The notes under the pieces: generated by a model
Database searches by the model: none
What the model was told of the DNA's origin: nothing
The model's input: the letters and a program-made list of their open reading frames with translations, nothing else
Source: Phytoamicus setariae
Lineage (GTDB): Bacteria > Pseudomonadota > Alphaproteobacteria > Rhizobiales > Rhizobiaceae
Direction of reading: 5' to 3'
DNA: 64,000 nt
Assembly (NCBI RefSeq): GCF_016722925.1
Contig: NZ_JAEQNC010000013.1
Location: 1 to 64,000 of the forward strand
Made by a program: the position numbers and the translations under genes
Part shown: positions 18,596 to 26,804 of the stretch, one piece after another
How positions within the stretch are numbered: the first letter of the stretch is position 1
Layout: each line of letters begins with the position of its first letter

Positions 18596-19600
18596 GTGAA
18601 ATACGTTACGTTAGGCAAGACAGGTCCAGAAGTGTCAGCATACGGCCTCGGCTGCATGGGGATGTCGGGGATGTACGGCCCCGCTGACCGGGCAGAATCC
18701 ATCGCCACCATCCATGCCGCCATGGAAGTCGGCGTCACCCTGCTCGACACCGGCGACTTCTACGGCATGGGCCACAATGAAATGTTGATCGCCGAAGCGC
18801 TGAAGGGCAAGGATCGCGACAAGGTTCAACTCAGCGTCAAGTTCGGTGCCCAGCGCGACCCAATAGGGAACTGGCTCGGCTACGACGCGCGGCCAGCTGC
18901 GGTGAAATCGGCGCTCGCCTATACGCTCACTCGCCTCGGCGTGGATCATATTGACATCTACAGGCCTTCCCGCCTCGATCCGAACGTGCCGATCGAGGAT
19001 ACGATCGGCGCCATCGCCGAAATGGTCGAGGCCGGTTACGTCAGGCATATCGGGCTATCGGAACTTGGGGTGGACTCGATCCGCAAGGCAGCGGCGGTAC
19101 ATCCGATCTCGGACCTGCAGATTGAATATTCGCTGATGTCTCGCGGCATCGAGGACGAGATCCTACCCACCTGCCGTGCGCTCGGCATCTCCATTACCGC
19201 CTATGGCGTGCTGTCGCGTGGCCTCCTGAGTGGCCACTGGAACAAGGAGGCTGCTGGCAAGGGCGATTTTCGCGCCCATAGCCCGCGCTTTCAGGGCGAG
19301 AATGCCGAAAGGAACATGGCGCTCGCCAACGCCTTGCAAAAGGTGGCTGAAGAAAAGGGTATGACCGCGTCGCAGGCCGCCATTGCCTGGGTGGCGGCTC
19401 AAGGCGCCGATATCGTGCCATTGATCGGCGCCCGCAAACGCAACCAATTGTCGGAATCGCTAGGCGCGCTGGACAAGCCGCTCACATCCACCGATCTGGC
19501 CGCACTCGAAGCCGCCGTACCGAAGGGCGCTGCCGCAGGAGGCCGTTATGCCGAGGCGCAGTTGGCGCATCTTGACAGCGAAAAGCGCAAGGCTGGCTGA
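18596..19600 (+). CDS. Aldo/keto reductase, PdxI-like, His replaced by Ser
   Basis: A 334-residue TIM-barrel NADPH-dependent oxidoreductase. The catalytic Asp and Tyr are in LLDTGDFYGMGHNE and the Lys in LSVKFG. The fourth tetrad residue is unusual: where the family has HisArg after DLYYQ, this protein reads DIYRPSRLDP, so Ser replaces His. The subgroup with this change is common in rhizobial genomes and may use another mechanism or substrate. The C-terminal cofactor motif VPLIGARKRNQLSESLGAL is intact. An AAGGAGC ribosome binding site precedes the start. Divergent from a LysR gene that probably regulates it. Confidence 0.9.
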   Translation: MKYVTLGKTGPEVSAYGLGCMGMSGMYGPADRAESIATIHAAMEVGVTLLDTGDFYGMGHNEMLIAEALKGKDRDKVQLSVKFGAQRDPIGNWLGYDARPAAVKSALAYTLTRLGVDHIDIYRPSRLDPNVPIEDTIGAIAEMVEAGYVRHIGLSELGVDSIRKAAAVHPISDLQIEYSLMSRGIEDEILPTCRALGISITAYGVLSRGLLSGHWNKEAAGKGDFRAHSPRFQGENAERNMALANALQKVAEEKGMTASQAAIAWVAAQGADIVPLIGARKRNQLSESLGALDKPLTSTDLAALEAAVPKGAAAGGRYAEAQLAHLDSEKRKAG

Positions 19601-19637
19601 TTGCCAAAACGATCTCGCCGGCAGGAGCAGGCGAGAT

Positions 19638-20102
19638 CTAAACGGCGTATCCGACCGGCAACGCCCCGGACTCCTTCAGAGCCTCCATGGATATCGACGC
19701 CGAAACGTCGAACAGTTCGACCTGACGGATGATCTGCTTGTAGATCACATCGTAATGCTCGACACGCGGCAGCACGATCTTGAGAATGTAATCGTGGTTT
19801 CCGGTCAGACGGTGCGCCTCGACGATCTCCGGAATATTCGCAATCGCCCGGTGGAAGGCCGCCAACCAGTCATCGCCATGGCGCGCGGTCTTGACCAGGG
19901 CGAAGACCGTCGTCGGCACGCCCATCTTGGTCCTGTCGAGAACCGCCTTTCTGCCGAGGATATAGCCTTCGCTCTCAAGCCGCAGGATACGGCGCGAACA
20001 GGCCGATACGGACAGGTTGACGATATCTGCAAGCTCGGCAACGCTCATGCCGCCGTCACTTTGCAGCAAACTCAAAATCTTGCGGTCCCGGTCGTCAAGC
20101 AT
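19638..20102 (-). CDS. Lrp/AsnC family transcriptional regulator
   Basis: A 154-residue regulator. The N-terminal winged helix is [20 protein letters not shown] then [20 protein letters not shown], and the C-terminal RAM ligand domain has [18 protein letters not shown]. Length matches the family (about 150-160). Start at 20102 gives the typical [10 protein letters not shown]. It is divergent from an aspartate/glutamate racemase gene, which suggests control of that gene by an amino acid. An inverted repeat of two widely spaced half-sites lies between them, as expected for an octameric Lrp protein. Confidence 0.93.
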   Translation of the reverse strand: MLDDRDRKILSLLQSDGGMSVAELADIVNLSVSACSRRILRLESEGYILGRKAVLDRTKMGVPTTVFALVKTARHGDDWLAAFHRAIANIPEIVEAHRLTGNHDYILKIVLPRVEHYDVIYKQIIRQVELFDVSASISMEALKESGALPVGYAV

Positions 20103-20146
20103 GCTCGGGCCTCCGTTAGGAAATATAGCTACGCACATCTATTGCG

Positions 20147-20193
20147 CATTATCGAGACAACCCGCAATATATTCGCACGAAAGCGCGATAATG
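20147..20193. promoter_or_regulatory. Spaced dyad in the Lrp-racemase intergenic region
   Basis: CATTATCG (20147-20154) and CGATAATG (20186-20193) form a perfect 8-bp inverted repeat separated by 31 bases (about four helical turns centre to centre). Wide spacing suits Lrp/AsnC binding and looping. Sequence is seen; binding is inferred. Confidence 0.45.
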
Positions 20194-20272
20194 GTAAAAT
20201 CTTCGCTAACAATCTCCCATCCCTCCATGTCATCCTGCATTCAAATTGGCACAACTTGACGGCAGGATTGGA

Positions 20273-20998
20273 ATGAAGACCATCGGATTGATCGGCGGGA
20301 TGAGCTTTGAAAGCACCGCAATCTATTATACCGGCCTCAATCGCATGGCACGCGACCGTTTCGGGGGGCTTGTTTCGGCTGAGGTACTGCTGCATTCGGT
20401 GAACTTTGCCGAAATCGTCGCCCTTCAAAAGGCGGGCCGCTGGAATGAGGCGGGCGAGAGGCTTGCGACGATCGCCCGCAATCTCGAGACAGCCGGAGCG
20501 GATTGCGTCCTTATCTGCACCAATACCATGCATAAAGTCGCCGAACGAGTGCAAGCCGCTATCGACGTGCCGTTGATCAACATCATCGACGAGACCGCGG
20601 CCTCGCTGGCAGCGGCAGGCAGGAAGCGACCCCTCCTGCTGGCGACACGCTACACGATGGAGGATGGCTTCTATCATGCTGGGATGGAGGCCGCGGGCGT
20701 GGATGCCATGGTTCCGGATGAACCCGGTCGTGCCCGTGTCCACGACATCATTTTCAACGAGTTGTGTGCCGGCCACGTCCTCGACGCATCACGAAGCGAA
20801 CTGCTTGAGATCATCGATACGGCCCGGAGTGCCGGCGCCGATAGTGTCATCCTCGGTTGCACCGAAATCTGCCTCAGTCTCGACCCCGCCAGCCTTGCCT
20901 TGCCCGGTTTCGACTCGACGGCGATCCATTGCGAGGCGGCTGCAAGTTTTGCTTTTGGACCGAACGCAGTATTGGCAACCAAACGGAGATATGCATAA
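20273..20998 (+). CDS. Aspartate/glutamate racemase family protein
   Basis: A 241-residue cytosolic racemase-fold enzyme. The N-terminal nucleotide-free Gly loop is TIGLIGGMSFESTAIYYTG; the first catalytic Cys is in CVLICTNTMHKVAE (about residue 85) and the second in VILGCTEICLSL (about residue 200). Both catalytic Cys are present, so it is probably active with a D/L amino acid pair. Length fits the family (230-250). MKTIGLIGGM is the normal start, with an AGGATTGGA ribosome binding site. It is divergent from an Lrp-type regulator. The precise substrate cannot be told. Confidence 0.92.
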   Translation: MKTIGLIGGMSFESTAIYYTGLNRMARDRFGGLVSAEVLLHSVNFAEIVALQKAGRWNEAGERLATIARNLETAGADCVLICTNTMHKVAERVQAAIDVPLINIIDETAASLAAAGRKRPLLLATRYTMEDGFYHAGMEAAGVDAMVPDEPGRARVHDIIFNELCAGHVLDASRSELLEIIDTARSAGADSVILGCTEICLSLDPASLALPGFDSTAIHCEAAASFAFGPNAVLATKRRYA

Positions 20999-21029
20999 TC
21001 CCGACAACCAAACGGGAGAACGCATATTT

Positions 21030-21395
21030 ATGAAAAGATTAGCAGTTTTCGCAGTAGCCGGCGCAACGTTGCTTTTGGCGGCGTCCATTGCACAGGCTGA
21101 AAAACGTTGCGGCTGGCTGGAAAATCCCACACCGGGAAACTGGTGGCTAACCGACTCCGAGATGTCCTGGACAATCATGACCCAGGGCGGCTTTGAAGCC
21201 GAGGGCATGGACCAGATCGGCGACATTTCAGCGGGAGACTATGCGGCCACCAATGGCAACTACGGCCACGCCTGCGCCTGCATGGACGTGATGACGGACC
21301 CGGATAACGGCCGTATCACCATGATTCATTCCTTCAAGCAGCTTTCGCTTGCCAAGTGCGCAAACGACAAGGCGCTTCCTGCCCCTGGCCAATAG
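21030..21395 (+). CDS. DUF4087 domain secreted protein
   Basis: A 121-residue exported protein with a signal peptide of about 23 residues ending AQA. The mature part has the DUF4087 signature: KRCGWLENPTPGNWWLTD, then SEMSWTIMTQGGFEA and YGHACACMDVMTDPDNGRIT. Four Cys residues suggest disulfides in the periplasm. The function of the family is unknown. It follows the racemase by 31 bases and could be co-transcribed, with GGGAG in front of its start. Confidence 0.85.
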   Translation: MKRLAVFAVAGATLLLAASIAQAEKRCGWLENPTPGNWWLTDSEMSWTIMTQGGFEAEGMDQIGDISAGDYAATNGNYGHACACMDVMTDPDNGRITMIHSFKQLSLAKCANDKALPAPGQ

Positions 21396-21406
21396 ATTTG
21401 CGCCTC

Positions 21407-21913
21407 CTATTCGGAGGCCGATTTGTGCAGGACCGCGATTTCAGTAATCCAGTCCTCCGGTGGCAAGCCCTCCAGCATGCTTTTCTTGAACACCGCAAGC
21501 CGGCAACCATATTGTATCCCGGCGTCAGTATGCGTTGCATCCCATTCCGCACCCGTTATGCTGCCCCACCCGGTCAGCATGGCGTGTGCATCGCGAAGGC
21601 CTGAATAGTCACCACGCCAAGTCACCGAGGTAAATGTACCTCCCGGCATCATGCCACCACGCATCGGACCGCCGCCCGGATGCAACTTGTCGGTAAAGTA
21701 GCCGAATTCAAGTTCCAACTCGCTGGATTGGGAGACGAGATTGTACCGAAGGAAGGAGTGGCCGGTTTCGGCAATCCCCTGCGCCTGCATGTACTGGCGC
21801 AATTCCGGATAGTACAGCCGAGCCTGCTTGCTGATCTGACGCTGCAGCAACCGGGCCCGGATCGCAAGATAGGGCTGCTTTTTGCGCCTCACTTTTTCAG
21901 GCAGGGTGAGCAT
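21407..21913 (-). CDS. GyrI-like/AraC effector-binding domain protein
   Basis: A 168-residue protein that reads LPEKVRRKKQPYLAIRARLL at the N-terminus and ends with DWITEIAVLH, the pattern of GyrI-like stand-alone effector domains (SOUL-like fold). The central YFTDKLHPGGGPMRGG then TWRGDYSGLRDAHAMLTGWG fits this family. Members sense or hydrolyse small molecules; no DNA-binding part is present. An in-frame upstream ATG exists at 21937. The 5' region is a long AT-rich, G-poor stretch. Confidence 0.65.
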   Translation of the reverse strand: MLTLPEKVRRKKQPYLAIRARLLQRQISKQARLYYPELRQYMQAQGIAETGHSFLRYNLVSQSSELELEFGYFTDKLHPGGGPMRGGMMPGGTFTSVTWRGDYSGLRDAHAMLTGWGSITGAEWDATHTDAGIQYGCRLAVFKKSMLEGLPPEDWITEIAVLHKSASE

Positions 21914-21939
21914 GATAATATTCCTAGGGCAATTCAAAT

Positions 21940-22375
21940 TCTATGTGACTGTTGATCACATTTGGAATTCATATAGGGTTAAAGCATCGACTTAAAAGTA
22001 CCACCCCTAAAAAAACACAAGGAATGCACAACTTGATGTGTATACCTATTACAACACCAAAAAACACCCAAACTACAGGACCAAAACGAAACAATACAAA
22101 TATGGAACACCTGCAATAAAGTGGCCGCCATCTTAAAGAATAGCTAAATTTAACTCAAATTTAACCACAAAAAATTCTGTTTCATTTCTACATATTTCAA
22201 GCATTACAAAATCAACAACCGACCAGACGACCATGAATCTTGAAAATCTCAAGATCAATTCATAGACACACTGAGAACAGCGCGACGAAGACGCGCGCAA
22301 CACCAGACTGCTCTTCTCGCAGAACGGTCACCTCGGCCGAAGAGGCCGGATCAGATCATTACAATATGAGGCGGC
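21940..22375. other. AT-rich, G-poor intergenic region
   Basis: About 430 bases without a supportable gene. The plus strand is rich in A and C and poor in G (for example CACCAAAAAACACCCAAAC near 22055), unlike the GC-rich neighbours. A direct repeat AAATTTAAC lies at 22145-22165, and CGGCC-GAAGA-GGCCG (22334-22348) forms a hairpin close to the pdxJ stop and may terminate pdxJ on the minus strand. The region could carry the promoter and silencer sites of the GyrI-like gene; that is inference. Confidence 0.5.
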
Positions 22376-23128
22376 TTAAACGCTGTCGCCAAGCGCCCGG
22401 CGATAACGTTTGACAGTCTCGGCCATGCCATATTGAAGAGCATCCGCAGTCAGCCCGTGACCGATCGACACTTCGGCCAACTTGGGGATCCGGGTGGCAA
22501 GTGCCGGCAGATTTGCAATCGTCAGGTCATGACCCGCATTGATATCGAGACCCCTTGCCATGGCGCGATCCGCAGTCGTGCCGAGCTTTTCCACCCACCG
22601 TGCCGCCGCGCCAGCATCGTCGTAGCATCCGCCATAGGGGCCGGTATAGAGCTCTATGCGGTCGGCTCCCACCTCGCGGGCGATGGTCACATCGTCTTCA
22701 CTGCAATCACCATCAGCAAACAGCGACACACGCATGCCTGAGCGCTTGAGACGTGCGCAGACTTCACTGAGCCGCTCGCGGTTGGCGGCGAAATCCCAGC
22801 CGTGGTCCGATGTGGCCTGGGCGGGATCGTCGGGCACCAACGTAACCTGGTCCGGCAGGTGGCGTTCGACCAGTTCGAGGAAATCCTCGGATGGATAGCC
22901 TTCGATGTTGTACTCCCTGCCCGGAAACTCGTTCTTGACCAGCGCCTTCAGCGCCGGCACGTCGCTGAAGCGTATATGGCGCTCATCCGGACGCGGATGA
23001 ATCGTCACGCCAGCCGCTCCGGCTTCCAGTGCGATCCGGCCAAATCCGACAACATCGGGCCAGGGAAGATCGCGCCGGTTGCGCAACATAGCGATTGCAT
23101 TGAGATTGACAGAGAGTTTGGCGGCCAT
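22376..23128 (-). CDS. pdxJ: Pyridoxine 5'-phosphate synthase
   Basis: A 250-residue TIM-barrel enzyme that condenses 3-amino-2-oxopropyl phosphate with deoxyxylulose 5-phosphate, the last ring-closing step of DXP-dependent vitamin B6 synthesis. Motifs seen: [35 protein letters not shown] with the phosphate-binding and catalytic residues, [33 protein letters not shown] and the C-terminal [15 protein letters not shown] and [11 protein letters not shown]. Length is standard. It is alone on its strand with two dyads directly upstream that may regulate it. Confidence 0.96.
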   Translation of the reverse strand: MAAKLSVNLNAIAMLRNRRDLPWPDVVGFGRIALEAGAAGVTIHPRPDERHIRFSDVPALKALVKNEFPGREYNIEGYPSEDFLELVERHLPDQVTLVPDDPAQATSDHGWDFAANRERLSEVCARLKRSGMRVSLFADGDCSEDDVTIAREVGADRIELYTGPYGGCYDDAGAAARWVEKLGTTADRAMARGLDINAGHDLTIANLPALATRIPKLAEVSIGHGLTADALQYGMAETVKRYRRALGDSV

Positions 23129-23139
23129 TTCTCGATCCG

Positions 23140-23185
23140 ATGATGCAGTTAGACGAATGCATCATTTCAGTAACCGATTGAAATG
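23140..23185. promoter_or_regulatory. Two overlapping dyads before pdxJ
   Basis: ATGATGCA (23140-23147) / TGCATCAT (23158-23165), an 8-bp repeat with a 10-base spacer, and CATTTCA (23163-23169) / TGAAATG (23179-23185), 7-bp with a 9-base spacer, sit 12-60 bases upstream of the pdxJ start. They share three bases, so binding to one may exclude the other. Function is inferred. Confidence 0.5.
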
Positions 23186-23536
23186 ACTGACGCCAGCCAC
23201 ATTTCTTCATAAATCGATCGCGATTATTGATCGGTATTCGCCGAAAGGCCCACGCCACTTCATGATGTATGCTTTCACGCATAAAATGGCTTACAATCTG
23301 ACTATATTTCATATATAACGACGGTTGTGTCGAAATGCGCCCTTACCTTGACATTATGAAACAAGATGTTCTTAGGAAGCGGTTGATGTTTGCTGCGCAA
23401 ATCGAAAGAATGCCATCGGGGAAATACCAGCACGATATGAGGCTGACCGCGTGCATTGCAATGCCGGTCGCTCAATAAGCGGTAACCTGAAAACGGTGAG
23501 AACCGTCTGCCTGATCGAAAACGGGGGCACGGCTAC
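23186..23536. other. Intergenic region between pdxJ and the MerR-LuxR gene
   Basis: About 350 bases. Only short ORFs in unlikely frames are present. A further palindromic patch, CGATCGCGATTATTGATCGG, lies near 23215-23235. It probably carries the divergent promoters of pdxJ and the regulator gene. Confidence 0.35.
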
Positions 23537-24226
23537 ATGCATGGAATCTTGGATCAACACATACCAGAAGTTGAAACAGACAACGAAGACCGCGGCTCGC
23601 ATCTTCCGTCCATTCCACTCCCTTCAAAGTTGCCGAACAAGCCAATCGCCATCGCCGACATGGCCAACATGTTTGGCGTGACGCACCGCACCCTTCATTT
23701 CTACGAGGAAAAAAGACTATTGAGGCCAAAGAGGCTGGGGGCAATGCGCGTCTATGAACCTCGCCAAGTGCAGATCATGGCCACCATCAATCTCTGTCGA
23801 GAAATCGGCATGCCGGTTGCCCAGATCCAGGAACTCCTTGCCGAACTGGCCGATACCGCGACCCAGTCCGAATGCGACCGCGTATTCCATGCCGCTCTGG
23901 AGAGCCGCAAGAAGGAACTGATCGCGGATGAATCCCTGATCCGCCGACAGATGCAGCAAATCAACGAAATCCTTGATGACGACCGCGCCGCCTCACGTGA
24001 GGGAAACGACTACCGTCAGTCCGGCGCACCATTCCTGTCGGATTTCGAATTTCACTGCCTCAAGCTGATGGCCGAAGGCAATACGCCCGCGCGCATCGCT
24101 CACACCACCAACAAGCCATTGGAAGACATCCTGACGATCGAGGCGACCATCATTCGTAAATTCGGCTCATCCAACCGCTTTCAGACCGTTGCCAAGGCTG
24201 TGCTGCTCGGAATGATCGGCGACTGA
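23537..24226 (+). CDS. MerR-type HTH fused to LuxR-like HTH regulator
   Basis: A 229-residue protein. Residues 34-105 form a MerR winged-helix: IAIADMANMFGVTHRTLHFY, EEKRLLRPKRLGAMRVYEPR, then the helix IGMPVAQIQELLAELAD. The segment 105-160 is a charged coiled-coil, as in MerR dimers. Residues about 165-229 (FLSDFEFHCLKLMAEGNTPA, then HTTNKPLEDILTIEATIIRK) resemble a GerE/LuxR DNA-binding domain instead of an effector domain. No metal-binding Cys are seen. The first 30 residues are not conserved, so the true start may be further in (for example 23657, MANMF). It is next to pdxJ, but no regulatory link is proven. Confidence 0.8.
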   Translation: MHGILDQHIPEVETDNEDRGSHLPSIPLPSKLPNKPIAIADMANMFGVTHRTLHFYEEKRLLRPKRLGAMRVYEPRQVQIMATINLCREIGMPVAQIQELLAELADTATQSECDRVFHAALESRKKELIADESLIRRQMQQINEILDDDRAASREGNDYRQSGAPFLSDFEFHCLKLMAEGNTPARIAHTTNKPLEDILTIEATIIRKFGSSNRFQTVAKAVLLGMIGD

Positions 24227-24230
24227 AGGA

Positions 24231-25358
24231 TCACCGCACGATCGTCAGCGTCTCCGCCGCGCGCGTTACCGCCGTGTAGAGCCAGCGTTCCCGGGTTTCG
24301 CGGAATGCCCAGGCCTCATCGAACAGCACCACATTGTTCCACTGCGAGCCCTGCGCCTTGTGCACTGTCAGCGCATAGCCATAGTCGAACTCGTCATAGC
24401 GCTTGCGCATGTTCCAGGGGATCTCGCCGTCGACTTCCTCGAAAGCGGCCTTCAACAGCTTGATCTTGGCCGCGCCGCGATCCATGTCGTCGTCTTCCGG
24501 CCGGATCAGCAGGTTGATGCCGGGCTTCGTCGTTTCCTTGGAGGATGACATCACCTGCCAGAGCGAGCCGTTGAGCAACCCCTTCACCTGGTCGTTCCTG
24601 AGGCAGACGAGCTTGTCGCCGGCCGCCGGATAGGCTGACGGAAAGCCCTTGAGCTCGCGAAGCCGCTGATTGTAGCGCTTGCGCGTCTTGTTGGTTCCCA
24701 CCAGCACCTGATCGGCTTCGAGCACCAGATCCTGCGTCACATCGTGGCGCGAGATCACCTTGGCGGCGCCGTAGTCGCCGGGCAGAATCTCCCTGCCTTC
24801 GCGCACCTGCATCGCCAGTTGGATGATCGGGTTGTCGCGTGCTTGCCTGTGGATTTCCGAAAGCAGGAAATCAGGCTCCTGCTCCGTGAAAAAACCACCG
24901 CCGGAGACCGGCGGCAACTGGCCCGGGTCGCCCAGCACCAGCACCTTGGTGCCGAAGCTGAGCAGGTCCCTGCCGAGCGCCTCGTCGACCATCGAGCATT
25001 CGTCGATGACAATCAGCGGCGCCTTGGCGACGGGGCTTTGACGATTGATGGAAAACATCGGCGCGATGTTTGTCTTGCCAGTGATTTCGTCGGCGACCTC
25101 TTCCTCGCCACGCGGACGATAGATCAGCGAGTGAATGGTCTTGGCATTGGACGCACCGCGCGAACGCAACACCTGTGCGGCCTTGCCGGTGAAGGCGGCA
25201 AACAGCACCTCGCCGTCGACATGCTCGGCAAAGTACTTTGCGAGCGTCGTCTTGCCGGTGCCGGCATAGCCGAACAGCCGGAAAACCTGGCTGTGGCCAT
25301 CCTTCAGCCAGCGCGAAACGGCTTTGAGAGCCTCATCCTGTTGGGTCGAAAATTGCAT
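24231..25358 (-). CDS. RecD-like ATP-dependent DNA helicase
   Basis: A 375-residue superfamily 1 helicase. Walker A is FGYAGTGKTTLAK (residue about 29-41); the DEAD-like box is VIDECSMVDEALGR; GDPGQLPPVSGGGFF is motif III-like; and the C-terminal LTVHKAQGSQWNNVVLFDEA plus YTAVTRAAETLTIVR supply motifs V-VI of a UvrD_C_2/RecD-like module. Stand-alone small RecD-like proteins of this length are widespread in rhizobia and probably act in DNA repair or conjugation-independent processing. The start at 25358 gives MQFSTQQDEALKAVSRWLKD. Not in an evident operon. Confidence 0.9.
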   Translation of the reverse strand: MQFSTQQDEALKAVSRWLKDGHSQVFRLFGYAGTGKTTLAKYFAEHVDGEVLFAAFTGKAAQVLRSRGASNAKTIHSLIYRPRGEEEVADEITGKTNIAPMFSINRQSPVAKAPLIVIDECSMVDEALGRDLLSFGTKVLVLGDPGQLPPVSGGGFFTEQEPDFLLSEIHRQARDNPIIQLAMQVREGREILPGDYGAAKVISRHDVTQDLVLEADQVLVGTNKTRKRYNQRLRELKGFPSAYPAAGDKLVCLRNDQVKGLLNGSLWQVMSSSKETTKPGINLLIRPEDDDMDRGAAKIKLLKAAFEEVDGEIPWNMRKRYDEFDYGYALTVHKAQGSQWNNVVLFDEAWAFRETRERWLYTAVTRAAETLTIVR

Positions 25359-25463
25359 AAGGCGACTTGGCAGGATTCGCAGTCGATAAGCAAGATGTTC
25401 TTGCCACGTTCCACCAGCGATGCGGCATTGTCAGCGGTACTGCGAAAGCCGGAAGTGCACGTC

Positions 25464-25871
25464 TCACGTCGAATGCGGGTCCAGCACGCAGAACACGGAC
25501 ACCTTGTTGCCCACAGGATCCCTGAGATAGGCGACATAGAAATCTTCTGAGTAATAGGCGCGGGTCCCGGGCGGCCCCTCGTCGGTGCCGCCAGCCGCGA
25601 TGCCGGCTGCGTGCAATCTTTGCACGGTTTCGGGATCTGCGGCCCGGAATGCCGGCATCATGCCGTTGCCCGCTGTCGCCACCTTGCCGTCGAAGGGTTT
25701 CTGGATCCAGACCGTTCCCGGACCGTTGTCCTTGTCAGCGACGCCCCGGAGAGAGAAGCGGGCCGAGCCTTCTATTTCATGGCGTTCATAACCGAGTGGA
25801 ACAAGCACAGCCTCGTAGAACTGTCCCGAGACAACGGGATCATTTGCACCAATGCTTATATTGCTTAGCAT
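25464..25871 (-). CDS. VOC family (glyoxalase/bleomycin resistance-like) protein
   Basis: A 135-residue protein with two beta-alpha-beta-beta-beta units of the vicinal oxygen chelate fold. The N-terminal unit is NISIGANDPVVSGQFYEAVL, and the second has YYSEDFYVAYLRDPVGNKVSVF, the latter with a family-typical DPxGN end. A metal-binding set is not certain. Substrate is unknown. It stands alone on the minus strand. Confidence 0.85.
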   Translation of the reverse strand: MLSNISIGANDPVVSGQFYEAVLVPLGYERHEIEGSARFSLRGVADKDNGPGTVWIQKPFDGKVATAGNGMMPAFRAADPETVQRLHAAGIAAGGTDEGPPGTRAYYSEDFYVAYLRDPVGNKVSVFCVLDPHST

Positions 25872-26060
25872 TGCACTCTCCCTTTACCTGCAAAAGCGAT
25901 AACAGCATAAGGAAAGCAGCGAAAAAGCCAAGCAGGGGCACTGGCGAAAATGAACCGACCTGAAGAAACTGACTCAAGCCTCGGATTGGAATCGACTTCT
26001 CGCCGGACAGGATGTGGTCGTCAATTGCGCCGGCTGATGCTGAACAAGCCGGACATCGCC

Positions 26061-26654
26061 CTATTTTAGCATCGGCCAGAGCGACAGAACCAGCAGAACG
26101 GCCATCGTGATGTTGAAGCGCTTCAGGCGCACCGGATGCGACAGCCAATCGCGCAGCAGGGCGCCGAAGCCGGCCCAGCCACCCTGGCACGGCAGTGCAA
26201 GCAGAAGGAAGGCAAATGTGACGAGCAGAATCGAGCCAATGGGGTCTTCGGCATTCGCATAAGCCGCCATCGAAGAAACGGCCATCACCCAGGCCTTTGG
26301 GTTCACCCATTGAAACAGGGCAGCAGCCCAAAACCCCATCGGCGCCGATGTCTCCCCGCCCTCGCCCAGCGTCCGTGACGTGCCGATTGACCAGGCGATA
26401 TAAAGAAGGTAGGCGCCGCCGGCGATCTTCAACAAGAGATAGGCGATCGGCACGGCGTGCAACAGCGCCCCCAGACCGAAGCCGCATGCGACCAGAAGGC
26501 TTGCAAAGCCAAGCTCTATGCCGAGCATATGCGGAACCGTCCGTCGAAGCCCGAAATTGACCCCGGAAGCCAGCAACATCATGTTGTTCGGACCGGGCGT
26601 GATCGAGGTTGTAAACGCAAACAGTAGCAGCGAAAGGAATATTTCGGGTGACAT
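26061..26654 (-). CDS. LysE family amino acid exporter
   Basis: A 197-residue inner-membrane transporter with about six hydrophobic helices. The family motif SITPGPNNMMLLASGVNFG is near residues 17-36, followed by GIELGFASLLVACGFGLG, and NPKAWVMAVSS in the middle. LysE proteins export amino acids such as lysine, arginine or homoserine lactones. The start at 26654 has GGAG seven bases upstream. A perfect 9-bp dyad lies in its leader and is nearly identical to that at the aminotransferase gene at 10.1 kb, which suggests a common regulator controlling amino acid turnover and export. Confidence 0.9.
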   Translation of the reverse strand: MSPEIFLSLLLFAFTTSITPGPNNMMLLASGVNFGLRRTVPHMLGIELGFASLLVACGFGLGALLHAVPIAYLLLKIAGGAYLLYIAWSIGTSRTLGEGGETSAPMGFWAAALFQWVNPKAWVMAVSSMAAYANAEDPIGSILLVTFAFLLLALPCQGGWAGFGALLRDWLSHPVRLKRFNITMAVLLVLSLWPMLK

Positions 26655-26665
26655 GGGCTTCTCCG

Positions 26666-26690
26666 GTTAGGTCAATAATACTGACCTAAC
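26666..26690. promoter_or_regulatory. Perfect dyad operator in the LysE leader
   Basis: GTTAGGTCA-7 bases-TGACCTAAC, a 9-bp perfect inverted repeat of 25 bases, ending 12 bases before the LysE start. The minus-strand core TTAGGTCA (bases 23 in total) matches the aminotransferase dyad at 10084-10106 in 21 of 23 positions. Confidence 0.75.
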
Positions 26691-26804
26691 TCCCCGCGTC
26701 CAATGAATAACATTGGAGGGCATCGCACGGAAATTGATTGAAGACCGTTTGACGCCGAACCGACAGGGAATATGCTCAGGCGAACAAGCAACAGGTGAGC
26801 ACGC

